This document shows, piece after piece, positions 22,136 through 37,394 of a stretch of 64,000 nt of DNA. A program made the position numbers and the translations under genes. The notes under the pieces were generated by a model. The model was not told the DNA's origin and did no database searches. It worked only from the letters and a program-made list of their open reading frames with translations. Every line of letters begins with the position of its first letter. Position 1 is the stretch's first letter. The DNA is taken from positions 186,001 through 250,000 of the forward strand of contig JALLLT010000048.1 in NCBI GenBank assembly GCA_025266875.1, in the 5' to 3' direction. Source of the DNA: Fennellomyces sp. T-0311. Taxonomy: Eukaryota > Mucoromycota > Mucoromycetes > Mucorales > Lichtheimiaceae.

Positions 22136-23680
22136 TACCAACGATAGTAAAAGTAAAGGCCGGTTTTATCTGTCAAATCACGACGTTGCCGATTGTCGAG
22201 TGAATGTGGCGATTTGCCTTCTTAGTCCAACTTTTTTTTCATTTTACATTCTCGCGCTGGTATATCCCTCGTATGAAAAGTAACGAAAAGCAGGTTAGAA
22301 CATCCACCACAATAAAACCTACAAGGTTCGAGCAATATACGAGGACTACTTCCTCCAAAATTATTAGGGGCCCAATAAAGCTGCCGAGCGAGTAGTATAC
22401 TGCTCGGGATCTCAAGTAGTAAGACTTTTTAACGTAACTACCTATATTACTGGTAACAGAAGTTATAATAAGGATTCCAACTGGTGCAGAGTTATATAAA
22501 CAGATTCGCAGTAACGATCCAGGAATTGAGTGATAGTAGATAAAACAAGATCACCCCATAAACGTAATTAGAACTACATATATTATAGCATAGAATAGCT
22601 ACTAAAATCATTAACCCAAGCATACATCAAGAGCAGTTAGTGTTATAGCAGCCATTACATTAGGAATCTTGAGTAGAACCATAATTCCAAAGTTCTACTG
22701 TTTGCCCTTAAATAAGCTTCTTATTTCCCGGTGTATGTAGTATGCTTTTGCCGAAAATCCCATATTATGGATCAATTGTGAACTAAAGACTTGGCGCATG
22801 CCTTTTGGAAGGTACATAGAGTTTCAGATATCATGTAACAGTGGTATTGTGGCTTTTTGAGTGCTTCCTTTGCTTGAAAAAAAACTAATCTGATTTTTTC
22901 TTGCAGCGGCATTTTCGCGCACTTTCTCGTCCATAAGCCATTCATCTTGTGATATCAGTCGAAACCATCGAGATTTGATAAATCAGGAAGGAATATGAAT
23001 ACAAGTATTTCCAGAACAACTGCAATACTTCCGGAATTAATAGTCGATCTTTCGATATCTAAAAATCATAAACTACATTCTATATTTTTAAAAAAAAATT
23101 GGCAAGTTAGCATTTCCGCACTATGTGATCCTCGAAAGTCATCCATGTATCCAATTACATTGCCAATTATCCCACTGAAATCCATACCAACAATGGTGGC
23201 TACCATGGGAGCGTCAACCAAAAAAGCGCCATACAGCCAATTGAGGGAGTTCGGTATCACTGTTATGCGAGCAACGCTTCTCCAGACAACAGTAAATATG
23301 CCCTACATATTTGGCGCTGTATAAAATATTGATTAGGTATCTATCTTTATTACTATTTAGTTACTTTAATATTATGTGTCACAGTTATACCTTAATTGCA
23401 AAGAAAAGCGGGATAGTTAAAGTGAATAGAATCCCTGCCAAGTCATTAATATATATCCGAGTATAGCCCAAGTACGACCGACTAATTCAATATGAAATTA
23501 TCAAAATATTACTTCTGCACATGAGAGAAAAATATCTTCTTCTTTAGTAGCGCAAGTACGAGGTTCTGCCATGATCCAATGATGGCGCACAAGTAAGGAA
23601 TTGTTGCTCAAGTGATTTTTCTAGTCCATTTCTCCGTCAAAACTTGTATCCGTCATCCAGCATCCTATCGTTAAAAAACG
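22136..23680 (-). pseudogene. Dead Dal5-like permease, copy B
   Basis: Lies between two intact paralogues in the same orientation and aligns with them along its length. The C-terminal end (RRDLTDKTGLYFYYRW then stop at 22136) matches LDLTDREDLHFYYRL of copy A. The central loop survives as SRWFRL-ISQDEWLMDEKVREN around 22900..22970 but in shifted frames. The N-terminal RKIAWATMPYF has become RKIT-stop-ATIPYL, with a nonsense codon at about 23608 replacing the Trp. Further in-frame stops and frameshifts interrupt it, so no intact product is possible. The gene probably decayed after tandem triplication. Confidence 0.82.
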
Positions 23681-23908
23681 TAGCGGCATTTCAGAAAAAA
23701 AATTATAAAGTACGTATACAGTAAAATGAGATAACCAAAGCAGAAGAAAAAAAGTTTATGTACTTACTAACCCTTTCACTATGTAGAAAATAAGCCACGC
23801 TTGCAGAAGTCTATCGCTCGACCATTTTCCAGCAATGCCTGAACATTCAACTTGATTCTTAAAGATATACTTTATTTACAATTTGTATGGTGCGCATGAA
23901 GTGAATTA

Positions 23909-25652
23909 TTATAAGCGATAGTAAAAGTGAAGGTCTTCCCCATCTGTCAAATCAAGCTCCTGTCGATTATCCGGCGGAGGCGTTGATGTGCCTTCCTGTT
24001 CCAATTTTTTTCGTCTCGTGTTTTCTCGTTTATAGCTCCAACGTATTGCAAGGAAACAGCAGCAACATAGAGTATTTGCAACGATAAACACGATCAATCC
24101 GGAATAATAACGCGGTGCTTCCTTTTCCAACATCAACAAGGGACCGGCAAACTGTGCGATGGAGTACCCTACCATGGTTGATCCCACGTAGAATGACTTT
24201 TTCGTAAACCCAATGACATTGATTATAACAGCAGCTTCAATCAGGATCAGTGGCACTGCTGGTGCGCTTATATAAATACCCAACAGCTGTATCGGACCAC
24301 TTGGGAGGACACACAAGAGGATCATGGCGATTGTCGATAAAAGAGATATGCATGCAGCAATATACATTAGTTCATTGAACCGGTAGTTGAGATACACGGA
24401 AAGGAAGAGAAAAAATGCTGTTGCCACACCGAGAGGAACGTTAAGGAGGACCGCATTTAGGTTCTGTATTTTTTTTTTTAAAAGAAAAAAAGGTGAGTGA
24501 AATGATGCAAATAATAGGATATAAATACTTACAGAAAACCCCATACCGCGAATGATTTGTGCGCTAAATGTTGTTGAGGTGGTTGTTTGCAGGTTTGTCA
24601 AAAATCCGGCAAACACAAAAAGGTAGTATCGAGGCTCCTTGAGTGCCTCTTGTATTTGATAAAACTTCATTCGCTTCGTTTTGATGGTGGCATTGTTGCG
24701 TATCCGATCATCCATCAGCTGTTCTTCTTGCGGTGTCAATCTGAACCATCGAGACTTGGGAGTGTCTGGAAGGAAAATAACTAATGCCAGACCAAGCAAA
24801 GCAGTGATGCTGCCCCAGATGATCATCAGCCTACAGATAATAACCATTAGTCAAATCTGGCTTCTCTGCTGAAAGCAATGTACCATTTCCACGCTCGCAA
24901 ACCACCCAAACCATCCATATGACCGATTGCGTATCCGAGCAACCCACTGGTCGCCATACCGACATAATTGGCAGCAAAGAGCATGCTTAGCCAAAACAAT
25001 TGCTCGTCTCGGCGGAAAAGCATGCTCAACAATACAAAGCTTTGTGAAAGCTTTAGTTTTTCAAGCCAACACGTTTGTGCAGTGTATACCTTACTGGTAC
25101 TACGCCTTCAAAAATGCCGACTAAGACGCGCATTACTGCCAAATGAGCAAATCTCGTCACCAATGCTGTGCAGCCCACAGCCACTCCCCAAAACACTGTC
25201 AGAACGCCTAGGTATTTCGCAATGGGTACCCGCTGTATAAAATATTGATTGACTGTCTGAGGGAGGATAAACACTGCTTAGAGATACTTTTTTTGTTCCC
25301 TGCGCTTTGCGTAGGTTTACCTGCATTGTCAAGTAGCCAGCAAAGAAGAGCGAATTTGTCAGGCTAAATTGGCTTCCAGTCAAACCGTCGACATCGTCGT
25401 ACAAGCCAAGTACGGCGGAATAATTCAACACGAATTTATCGATGAACTGTCGTTCTGATCAGATTGAATGTTGGTCTGGACAAAAGCAGTACCTGAATGC
25501 CACATAGGATACTCAAGAGAGGAATTGTAGCCCAGGCAATTTTCCGGGCAAGTCGACGATCTGCTTGCTTGAGATCATCTGCGCTGAATCAAAACCGATG
25601 AGTGCCCGACGTAAAAGTCGTTGAAACGGCCATACATTTCGCCTGTTTTCAT
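23909..25652 (-). CDS. Dal5-like anion:cation symporter (MFS), copy C
   Basis: Intact paralogue of the permease at 19929..21713. Minus-strand exons 25636..25652 (17 nt), 25493..25583, 25321..25446, 25090..25256, 24884..25039, 24533..24830, 23909..24463 give 469 aa. Key segments are FVLNYSAVLGLYDDVDGLTG, VNQYFIQRVPIAKYLG, FLPDTPKSRWFRLTPQEE, PIQLLGIYISAPAVP and the shared C-terminal LDLTDGEDLHFYYRL. The number, order and phase of exons equal copy A. It is divergent from the C9orf85-type gene, whose ATG is 244 bp away. Conserved charged residues of the central loop are kept, so it looks functional. The substrate (allantoate, vitamin precursor, dipeptide or other organic anion) cannot be told. 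Confidence 0.9.
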
Positions 25653-25896
25653 TATATGAACAATCGTTTTATAAAGTAGAGGAAGGAGGGAAGGAGAGAG
25701 GAAGGTGTGATCAGCCGAAATCCGATGGTGCATAAGGCCTTCCTCCCTCCTGCATCTCGTTGATCTCCGGTGCTGCAAAGCGTGCATTATGGGCATAGCG
25801 CGAATCCAGCCACGCCCCGCACCAGAGCAAATCAAGCCACTTCGGCCTTTACCTAATTTTTCCTACCGTCCTTTTGATCACGATCTAACAAAAAAA

Positions 25897-26623
25897 ATGT
25901 CAACTTACGAGAACAAGGGATCCAATCGCAAAGGCGATAATCGCAAGAAAGGACAAGCGCATAAAAACACAACTGCCTGGAAACCCAACAAAAATTCAAA
26001 GAAAACCCGCGAGATCAATGCACTTCCGGTATATGGATTATGCCAGCGATGTACCGATGTCATTTTGTGGCGAAAAAAGTATCGAAAGTACAAGCCGCTT
26101 ACGGCGGTAAAGAGATGGTAACTATTCTACCTGCCTCCATGTGTGCAGAGACTAAGTTTTTTTTTGATTTAGCACTTGTTGTCAAGAAAAGGCCATCAAA
26201 GAGGCATATCATGTTTTATGCAACAAGTGTGCTCGGGAAAAGAAAGTGTGTGCCAAATGCTTGGAGAGCAAAGAGATCATTACAAAGTAAGTGCAAGATA
26301 TTGGAGCTGTATAAAGAAACTAAAAGAAAAAAATGTGTTTCTATAGCAAAGAGGATATTAAAACGAACGAGGATGAAGTGAGAGAGCAGCAAGAGCAGGA
26401 ACGTTTGTTGAAGATGATGCCGCTGAGACAGCAGAGAAGTTACTTGCGAAAACTCGAACGCGGCGATGAAGTGCCTGCGCTCAACCCTGACGACTTTGAG
26501 GAGAGTGATTTTGATTTCGGTAGTGATTTCGAAAGCGACGACGACGATTTCAGTGAAAAAGAAGATGATGACAAGGACGTTGACGATCTGGCCGACAAGA
26601 CAAAGATCAGTTTAAAAGTATAG
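25897..26623 (+). CDS. C9orf85/DUF2039-type zinc-binding protein
   Basis: Conserved eukaryotic family of unknown function. Exons 25897..26117, 26173..26286, 26347..26623 give 203 aa. The family core is complete: KNTTAWKPNKNSKKTREINALPVYGLCQRCTDVILWRKKYRKYKPL (residues about 22-67) followed by three more Cys pairs (CTCC, CNKC, CAKC), suggesting zinc binding. The donor is at 26118 (TG|GTAACT) rather than the nearer GTAAAG at 26106, because only it restores CTCCQEKAIKEAYH. The C-terminal half is charged (EDEVREQQEQERLLKMM) and ends in an Asp/Glu run. An in-frame ATG upstream at 25789 would add 36 residues; MSTYENKG at 25897 is preferred because the core follows directly. It converges with Sls1 at 63 bp. 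Confidence 0.88.
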
Positions 26624-26686
26624 AGTTGTCGTATACCCCTCAGTATAACTTGTCGTTTTTTTCTTAAAAAAAGTGTATTTATATTT

Positions 26687-28933
26687 TCATTGAAACGAAT
26701 AATGCCATCGATTTGCCAAGTGTCGTACTGTTTCTGCAAAGGTGTTCCATCGATCCAGTCCGTTGCGTGGTTGAATGTATCCGTTCAATGATTGCGAAAG
26801 CTCATCATTGTCCACAGGCGTAACCTGAATCAACACTCTTTAGTTTGATGTTTGCAAACATTTGTGCGCTGTTACCGTTAATTCCGTCTGTCTTGCTTGG
26901 GAGTATTGGGCATCGATATCACTCAACGTCACCAAACTATTGTCTGCCATGTATCGAGCTTCATCTCGGAACGATACTTCCAAAAGATCCATCGGCGACC
27001 CGAGATGAAAGGAGGGTGGGCAGTAAAAATCCGAATAACTAGGAAGCATTTGGTGAATACTTTCACATCAAAGTAATCTCGGGCGACATATACCCCGTAA
27101 GCTCGCATTGGTCGACTAATGTTTGCAAAGAGGCCGGAAGCGTCGCATGCGAATAGGTATTTGGTATCGAGATCATTCCCTCGCCACTAAACGCGGTATA
27201 CTTTTTGGCCAACACGCGTACGTCCACGTTGCTATGGTTATGTTAATCATTCGCCCATTTGCTATGGTTACGAAAAAAAGCACTTGCCCAGCCACTGATA
27301 TGAGATCGACTGCAACCCGTTTATGTTCTCCCTCGGTCTTTTCCAGCCGCAAAGAGCCATCTTCTTGCACCAGAAATTCGACTCGAACACGATGCAATGG
27401 ACCTTGGCCTACGTTTTCCGGATTGCCAAAGCTAACCAAATCGTTTCGGTTGACATACTCGAGTACAACAGACCGTCTGTGCACGCCATCATCTCCGACC
27501 ACGGGAATAAATGGTGCTGTGATGTTGGCTGGTGGTTGACTGTTTGGCAAAATAAATCAGTAAATAGACAACTCGGCATCTGACAAGTCTTACACGCCAA
27601 AGAATAACCGTCGACCATCGAGTCCGGCTGCGAAATCTTTCAGTTTTTGGGCACTGAAAAGTCCAGTTTTTGGCGTTTCCAGAATGAGAGACTTTTTTGA
27701 CTTTAGGTTTTCGAACAGCACTGCGCCGAATCTTTTTTGAACCAAGGTTAACCTACATCTAGATACATAAACGGTTCAACTCACCTGGCTTCCAAATGGA
27801 TGTTACTATCATCAGCAGGACCAAGGTTTTGTCCAATCAGCTCCTTGATGCCCGATGCGGATAGATTCGTGGATTCCCCGGGGCCCAAGTTGTAGAAAGA
27901 AAACGATTCGGTGCTAGATAGATACTTCTGCTACAAGCGAATCAGCCAGTTGTACCAGAAAAAAGGGGGTGATTCATTTCTTTACGTTCTTCTCACCCTC
28001 AGCAGGGTGCAAACGACTCCAACCGAACGATTTGAGCGTCAATGGCATAGCTTGCGAATCATGCAAAGGCACGAACTCCAACTGCCCATCTGCGCGTGTA
28101 ACATCCAATAAAGTATGATCGGCCGCACTCAATGGTTTCTTTGTGGTCACGTCAAGTTCGCTGATAGTCTGAGCCAACAAAAGTGTTGCTTGATCGATTG
28201 ACTTTTTCGATCGAGCAGCCAGAGTAAACCTGTCCTTGCTAATTGAGATGAAGGTATTGCACTGTTTCGAGATGGTAGGAATAATGGACATCATTTTGGC
28301 CGCCACATCATCAAAGGAAATATTGTTCTTGAGTTGTTGAGTTACTTGAAAATCCGCATGAACCAACAGCAACTGGCGTCGAATCTCTTCTCGCGCCTTG
28401 ATCACATCTTTTCGCAAGCCTTCGATGATATACTGTCCTTGATCGACAAGAATCGTGATGCGGACATTGTACTGTTCTTCAACATGTCGTAACGTGGATC
28501 CCTCCTCGCCAATGACAAAAAACAGCTCTTCCTTGGACGCCTTGACGTGCGCTTCGATGGCGTTGCGCTTTCTCTCGCGTTCGGCATTCTGGATGATTTC
28601 CCTCGACGAGTATCCCCAAAAGCCATTGACGATGAGGTTGAGCAGGTCTTGTTTGCGCGACTTTGGTAATATGTGTCGATTGTGCTTTTTCAGATAGAGT
28701 TTGAGTTGTGGAACGGTAAACGACTTGTCCAGTTGCTTGCATAATTGATTGTAGTCGTTGTTCTTGAGTACCCGTGCTGTTTGCTTAGGTCGAAGTGATT
28801 CTATGGATTGCAAAACGTCGCTGACATCGTCGGTTCGCGTCGTTGAACGTAATGAAGAGCAATGAGTGAAGTGACGTCGATCAATTCGTTGCAATGATTG
28901 TCGAAAGAGCCATGATCGGGTTACTAGTGACAT
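26687..28933 (-). CDS. SLS1: Sls1-like mitochondrial membrane protein (KH domains)
   Basis: Fungal Sls1 is an inner-membrane protein that couples mitochondrial transcription to translation. Minus-strand exons 27986..28933, 27785..27927, 27594..27731, 27288..27539, 27094..27231, 26876..27038, 26687..26824 give 639 aa. The N-terminus (MSLVTRSWLFRQSLQRIDRRHF) is basic and amphipathic, fitting a mitochondrial presequence. The Sls1 N-domain follows (FTVPQLKLYLKKHNR; RKQDLLNLIVNGFWGYS), then KH-like segments (FFVIGEEGSTLRHVEEQYNVRI). One intron (27232..27287) starts GCAAGT rather than GT, giving SVAG-NVDVRVLAKKYTAF in frame. An apparent 32-nt intron near 27740 is better read as 53 nt (27732..27784). 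The C-terminal exons are less conserved to my eye. It shares a 90 bp intergenic gap with the divergent U2SURP gene. Confidence 0.85.
27232..27287 (-). other. GC-AG intron in Sls1
   Basis: On the minus strand the exon ends ...GTGGCTGG and the intron begins GCAAGTGCTTT, the consensus form of the minor GC donor; it ends ACCATAG before CAACGTGGAC. Using GC restores the frame (GG|C = Gly) and the full 639-residue product. All GT donors within reach (CAA|GTGC, TTC|GTAACC) are phase 0 and lead to early stops. Confidence 0.75.
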
Positions 28934-29023
28934 TTTGCAATATTTTTTTTTTTTGGGTTTCGTGTGGCCGTGTCAAAAAGGGAAAAAACACCGCCCAAAC
29001 ATGTCTTCCTTGTTATTTCAGCA
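28934..29023. promoter_or_regulatory. Shared 90 bp promoter region, Sls1 / U2SURP
   Basis: Only 90 bp separate the two start codons of head-to-head genes. The stretch contains a long T-run on the plus strand (28942..28955). No TATA box is visible. If both starts are right, core promoters and 5' UTRs must overlap or be extremely short. Confidence 0.5.
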
Positions 29024-31945
<2,922 letters not shown>

Positions 31946-32077
31946 GGCTAGTGTACATATACACACACATACACACGGGGGGACAGAAGTCTGGGTGAGA
32001 CCGAACAAGATTTTATTTCTCAAGTGGTGTATTTTTTCCAACAATAACAATATCACTTGTCAGTAAAACCGCTTTGT

Positions 32078-32545
32078 TTAGTTCTTCTTCTGAGACTTCA
32101 AGACCTTCTTGACGATCTTCTGTTCCTCAACAAGGAAAGCGCGGACGATGCGGCTGCGGACGCAGTGCGAGCAGCGCGAACCACCATAGGCACGGCTGAC
32201 GTTCTTCTGGACCTTGGAGACCTGGGAGTACTCGCGAGGACGAAGGGCCTTAAGCTAATAATCATTCCCATTCACGTTAATCCCAAAAAAAAGAGAGAGA
32301 GACCTCAAATAAATATATACGTACACCTTGAAGAGCAACACCGCAGTCGCCACAGCGGGGGGCCTTGACGGGCTTCTTCTGGTATTGGTAGACAAGCTTG
32401 CCACCTACAAAATTCAAATTTAACATGTTTTCTGGTTCGATTCATGTCCATTGAAATAAACATTACCAGGAGTCTTGACGACCTTGACTCGGTTGGAGCG
32501 AGTGTTGTACGAGAGGCGACGTCGGTACGTAAGTCTCTGGGCCAT
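32078..32545 (-). CDS. RPL34: 60S ribosomal protein eL34
   Basis: Structural protein of the large ribosomal subunit. Minus-strand exons 32467..32545, 32325..32404 and 32078..32254 give 111 aa. The start is [18 protein letters not shown]. The paired Cys of the zinc ribbon are CGDCG in exon 2 and CSHC in exon 3 ([22 protein letters not shown]), and the C-terminus is [17 protein letters not shown]. The second donor is GGT|GTACGT, giving [14 protein letters not shown] in phase 0. Length matches the family. It converges with the U2SURP-like gene; stops are 132 bp apart. Confidence 0.96.
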
Positions 32546-35500
32546 TTCAAAGAACTAGATTTTGAATTGACCAACAAAAATAAAATGGATCAGTTAAAGA
32601 GATGAACTACTTGCTAAAAATTCATCCCATTTTTCCATCCATTCATCTATCCATCCATCACGTCGTCTATCGCATCCCTTTTCATCTTTTGTCCATCCAC
32701 CTTCTCCCCAAGGTTCTCTTTCTACATACCGGTTACGGAAAAGGGGGGAACTTCACTACCAACTCACCGCCGATATTTTACCAGCGATTCTCACCCAGCC
32801 GACCGGCTTTCCATTTTCGTAACTGCCCTCCCCCTTGGATTTTTCTGTTGCTATGCTACACTTTGTTATTCATTCGCTTTGCAATTAATGTTTTAGTTCT
32901 CTCAAATTCATGCGTTTTTTTTCTGATGGATGCAGTCGTTCCCTGCGTTGTAATTCATTTTCACGCAATGGAGGTGTCAGACCGCTACTCTTGCCTCTCA
33001 ATGACAAAAGTGAAAGTCGAAAAACATTCTCGACAGCCACATTGGCGTGCAGAATGAGCACGCGCGGTAATGGCTAAGTACTGTTTGCTGCTAACCCATG
33101 TATCAAATAGCCATCATCAAAAAAGACGAGCTCGACCCAAAGCTTTTGCTCTTGACAAAAATGCCAACTTGTTTATACTTTACATGTGCTTCAGCGACAC
33201 TTGTGATGATTCAGTGTTTCAGGGTTATACATGGTTAGAGAGTTCTGCGTGCAGCCCACTTTAATCTGATAGTTTGTAGATCAGCTCCTGAGTGACAACA
33301 CTAGACCTGCTCCCCTTTCAAACCTTGATCTGATAAAGCTCCCGCGTAAATACTCGCCAACCCCAACCTCTTCAGTCACGATAAGCATTTACGCCACAAG
33401 AGAATTGCATTTTGCCGCGAAATGAATGCTCAGTGCATGTTTCACCAGTGATTACCCCTTTTACCTACCGGATCACGTCAAGAGTTTTTTCCCCGCTTGC
33501 ATGTATGAAGACTGACTCACACACATGCACATGTTTTTGTCGTACCAAGAAATGCATCTCCGTTATCGGCCATCACATTTTCTTGAACGCTAAAAAAGAA
33601 ACGAAAACGTGGTACGAAATGGCTTCATCGGGATTATCGCGCTTATGTCAATTCGTATATGCACCAATGATAGTGGTTATCTTTGACACATTGCAGAATT
33701 TTGAAAGCCATGCCATCGATATACAGTGATCACCCATGAATAGGCGTGGCTAGACAGGAGCAAATTGCGTGCTTTTATAAAGTATAGGCACTTCCTCGTT
33801 GGTTCAGTCGTCGAGAGATCCAGCGTCACGTACGTGACTTTCGCAGATTAGTGTGTGTATTGCAAGCGAGCATCCAGCTGTGAACGATTGTGCGTGGGAG
33901 GATTCTAGTACCTGCTTGGACAACTATAATACCAAGAGCTTGGCATACTGTGTTGGATATCATTTTACAACTACGTAGCATTCGAGCTGCATGCACCTCC
34001 GCATGTTATTCCGGCAAAAGTATCTTGGTATACAGGCCGAGTAATTGCTGCGTTTCTAAATGTTTCGAAACTCATTGGCGGTTGAATCAATTTCCCAAAA
34101 GCTAGTGCTTGCTATGTCTATCCAGTGGTCAACGAAAACTTTTAGACGGCGCCGGGTTTTGGCAAGGACCAGCTTCAGAGAGGTGTTCCGGGTACGCATA
34201 GCAGCGGGGAATGAAGAACACTTCTTTATCTACTATACTTGACATTGTTGTGCTTGGGACGATCGTACCAAAGGAAAGAGGGAGGGGCACCCTCAAGGTG
34301 ATGCGGGTGTTTCCATTACTACGCACGCGTCGTGGAATACGCCCATGGATCGTTTCCATCCAGTACACGGCAAGTCGGGGCCGGTAGTCATGGTTCCCAG
34401 GGCCCATGGTACTGATAAAGGGTATTCGGTCGATCCCCATTGATAGTTATCTCTGACGACCGTCGATCCTGACAGACGGCATCCAGATTTTTCAAACTCA
34501 AGAGCACAGTATCTATTGCTTATCGCGCATCATAGCTTATTCTGCTGTATCGAATGGGCAATCTATACTCTGTCACTGTAACAATTGGATTCCCGCTGCG
34601 TGGGACAAGCACTCCATAATTCATTTGCAAATGGCGTTGCTATCTGATACGATTCATCTTTCACGTACGTACGAATATATGAAATTGTCTCATTTGGACG
34701 CGGTGCAACTCAGATAATACGCATCTTCGAAGCATCGTGCATGGATGTTTGCTTGCCAAAAAACAAAATTCTTCCTTTCGCGTCAATGTTAGCCGCTTGC
34801 AGTTGGAGACCAGCAGAGACGTTACGGATGTCATGTGCGTACGCTTTAATTAGACGATAAAGCTTTCACGCGGGCAGTTTTGATAACACGGTTTCCCGAA
34901 TGACACAGGAGAGAGAGAGGGGGGGAAGCTTCTCAATACGCTTTCCGAGTGCCAGAAATGAAAGACCCGATCCGATCCGATTCCAAGAATAATGGTTTGC
35001 CGGGTCAAGGACAATCAAATGGCTTTTATCGTCAAGGCTATATGCATCTCATCCCAAAAATGGACATATACAGATCGGCCAGCTCCGTATTAATAATCGA
35101 ATCACTTTTTTTAGCAAGAGGAATCACTGGCATACGGTGCTGGACGCGCAAAGACGGAGGTGGGGTTGGGGCGAGTCAAGACGAGGAACGAAACGGACGG
35201 TCAGTGGCCGTGCATGCGTACAGGGATGCACGAACGGCAAAGGGATCAAAACGAGAAAGAGAGCAGTTCATAAAGAAAACGAGGGCTCTGGCGGTTGAAA
35301 ACAATATGATGTCATGTGCTAGACTAAAGATCGCATAGCAAGTGTCAAAAGTGTATCGTCGGCAAGTAGGAAGGACCGACGGGCACTGACGCCATTCATT
35401 CCATTTCTGGGCTCAACGTGTTGCCCCAAAGCGAATGATTTCCTTTTTGCAATGACCTCTTTCTGCACCAGGCTAACGGGCGAACGAGGACGACGACGAG

Positions 35501-35795
35501 GACGCTTTGGCAAGCGAGCAAAAACGGAAATGATGAGTGGACTTGCCGTCATCAACACGCAGCAAGGCCTGTGGAACCGGCATGTGTTCCTCATGTGGTA
35601 AGGTTCAAGTGGGTTGGTGTGAAAAACGCAAAAGGGAAAAAGGCAAAGCTCCGCCAAAAAGCATTGGCCCCACCGTGCCACCCCTATTTTGGGTCTCTGT
35701 TCTCTGCCTTTCGCTCAATTTCTCTCTCTCTCTCCCCTTTTTCTTTCTCACTCTTGAACTCTTTTTCTTCTCACACCTCTTTCACTTCTTTCACC
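32546..35795. other. Long gene-free stretch upstream of the bZIP gene
   Basis: About 3.2 kb between the divergent eL34 and bZIP genes, the longest gene-poor interval. Open frames are short and domain-free on both strands. Notable composition: T/C-rich leader sequence near 32620..32760, a purine run near 34908..34928, and a long pyrimidine-rich tract at 35700..35795 directly before the bZIP ATG. A TATAAAG element at 33776 could serve an unannotated transcript, but no gene is visible near it. I see no tRNA fold or transposon. Confidence 0.45.
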
Positions 35796-37394
35796 ATGGA
35801 TTTTGAAGACATCGTCGACATGGATTGGTTGAACTCCAACACAACCACCGACGAGACCTTGCTGACCTCCTCACCCTCGCTGACTGCGATCAAGCATGAG
35901 CCCATGGACTCCTTTTCCACGGGGTTATCCGATTACTGTCACGATGGTCTGTACGGCTTTTCCGATCAGCCCATGCTGTGGCAAAATGACTTTGCTGCGG
36001 CGGATTTAGACATGAATCTTGAACCAGCCTTGAGCCCCGCGTCTTCCTCATTGCCCGATAAGCAGGAGGCCCAGGAGAAAGATGCAGGACGGGCCATGCC
36101 AGAGTTGGTCCTTCCAAGTACTGAACACATTAAGCAATTGATCGAGATTGCCAAACGGCATTTGGCGTTGCGCGAACAACAGCAAGAAAGCAAGGTGCCG
36201 CAAGACAAGGAAGCGCAGCAGCAGCAACTCCAGCAACAACAGCAGCAACAACAGCCAAAGGAACAGGAAATTTCACAGCAGTCCGGGGACCTGCAGCGGC
36301 TTTACAATGAAACAGCGCCCATACCTTTCTTTGTTCATCCAGTGGCCAACGTCCCTGATACGGTCGCCCCCGAGTCGCTCATCAAATCCAACACTGCTGC
36401 CACTGCCGTCGCCCCCGCTGTGCCCGAAGAACCTAAAAAGGCAGGCTCGCCTCCACCCGCGCCGTCAACACGACGCGCCTCGAGCGTGTCACTGGCGGCG
36501 GGAGCAGAGGAAGCAATGACGCTGGAGGCGTATGCGGAATCAGATGGAATCGATATCAAGAAGCTCACGCCCAAAGAACGCAGACAACTGCGCAACAAGA
36601 TCTCGGCACGGAATTTCCGAGTCCGAAGAAAAGGTAATTAATCAAAAAAAAAAGGAAGGGATGTGTACGAGAGACCAACGATCGCAACAACAGAATACAT
36701 CACCACGCTGGAGGCGCAAGTGGACGACCACAAGAAGCATGCAGAGCGATTACAGACGCGGTTGGACGATGTGGAAGAAGAAAACAAACAACTGCGGCTC
36801 GAGGTAGATTCACTGCGACGCCAGAATCAGCTCCTGCAGCAAGGCAAGAGTGTTGCCGGACCCTCATCGCCAGGCTCTCCACGAGTGTCGTCGCCGATCC
36901 CCAAGCCCAACCTCAACAAGGACATCAGCATGCTCGGAAGCAAGGCCAGCGAGACCTATCGACACGACACACGCATCTTGGTGAGCAACGCCGTGATGCC
37001 GGTGTGGGACTTTGATCGGATCTTTACAGCTCAGCAGCAGCCACCACCACCGCCGCCCACCACGCGTTGTCCAACAATTCTGGCGCCGCCGCCGGAGCCC
37101 ATCATGCAGTTCGCAGGGTACATGTTGTCTGCCTTTGCACAGCTGTATCGCGCCGCCGACCTGACCGTGCCGCAAGCCAGCGAGGTGGAATTGAGCGAGC
37201 AGGATGTGCCGCTGCTGCCGGATGACCGTGATTTCACCCAAAGCGATGAAAAGTGCAATGCAGCATCACCGACATCCGCGTCTCCTGCATACATGGAGTA
37301 CCTGTATGACACGTTGATCATGTCGGCTCTCACCACCAATGCTCGCACGCACAAGTCGTTCTGGTGGTGGGACACTCCCGCGTTTCATCCGTAA
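35796..37394 (+). CDS. bZIP transcription factor
   Basis: Two exons, 35796..36633 and 36694..37394, give 512 aa. The bZIP domain spans the intron: basic region PKERRQLRNKISARNFRVRRK (about residues 259-279) with the N-x-x-(A)-A-R-x-(F)-R signature, then YITTLEAQVDDHKKHAERL with leucine heptads through LRLEVDSLRRQNQLLQ. The N-terminus is acidic (MDFEDIVDMDWL), a likely activation region; a Gln-rich run lies about residues 138-160. The C-terminus is Pro/Ala-rich and ends SFWWWDTPAFHP. The frame is open upstream to 35571 and could add 75 residues, but that part is a CT-rich leader and the ATG at 35796 has a good context (tcaccATGG). AATAAA signals lie near 37588. The pathway it controls is unknown. 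Confidence 0.9.

Noticed and set aside
25789..25896. Upstream in-frame start for the C9orf85-type gene
   Set aside because: The added residues lack family similarity; the conserved core follows the Met at 25897.
27753..27784. A 32-nt intron in Sls1
   Set aside because: A downstream acceptor (CAAAAAAG at 27732) keeps the same phase and gives a normal 53-nt intron.
33776..33900. Possible tRNA-like or Pol III element near TATAAAG
   Set aside because: No cloverleaf stems or T-loop sequence could be assembled.
35571..35795. 75-residue N-terminal extension of the bZIP protein
   Set aside because: Sequence is CT-rich leader with biased composition; the ATG at 35796 has a better context and begins an acidic segment.
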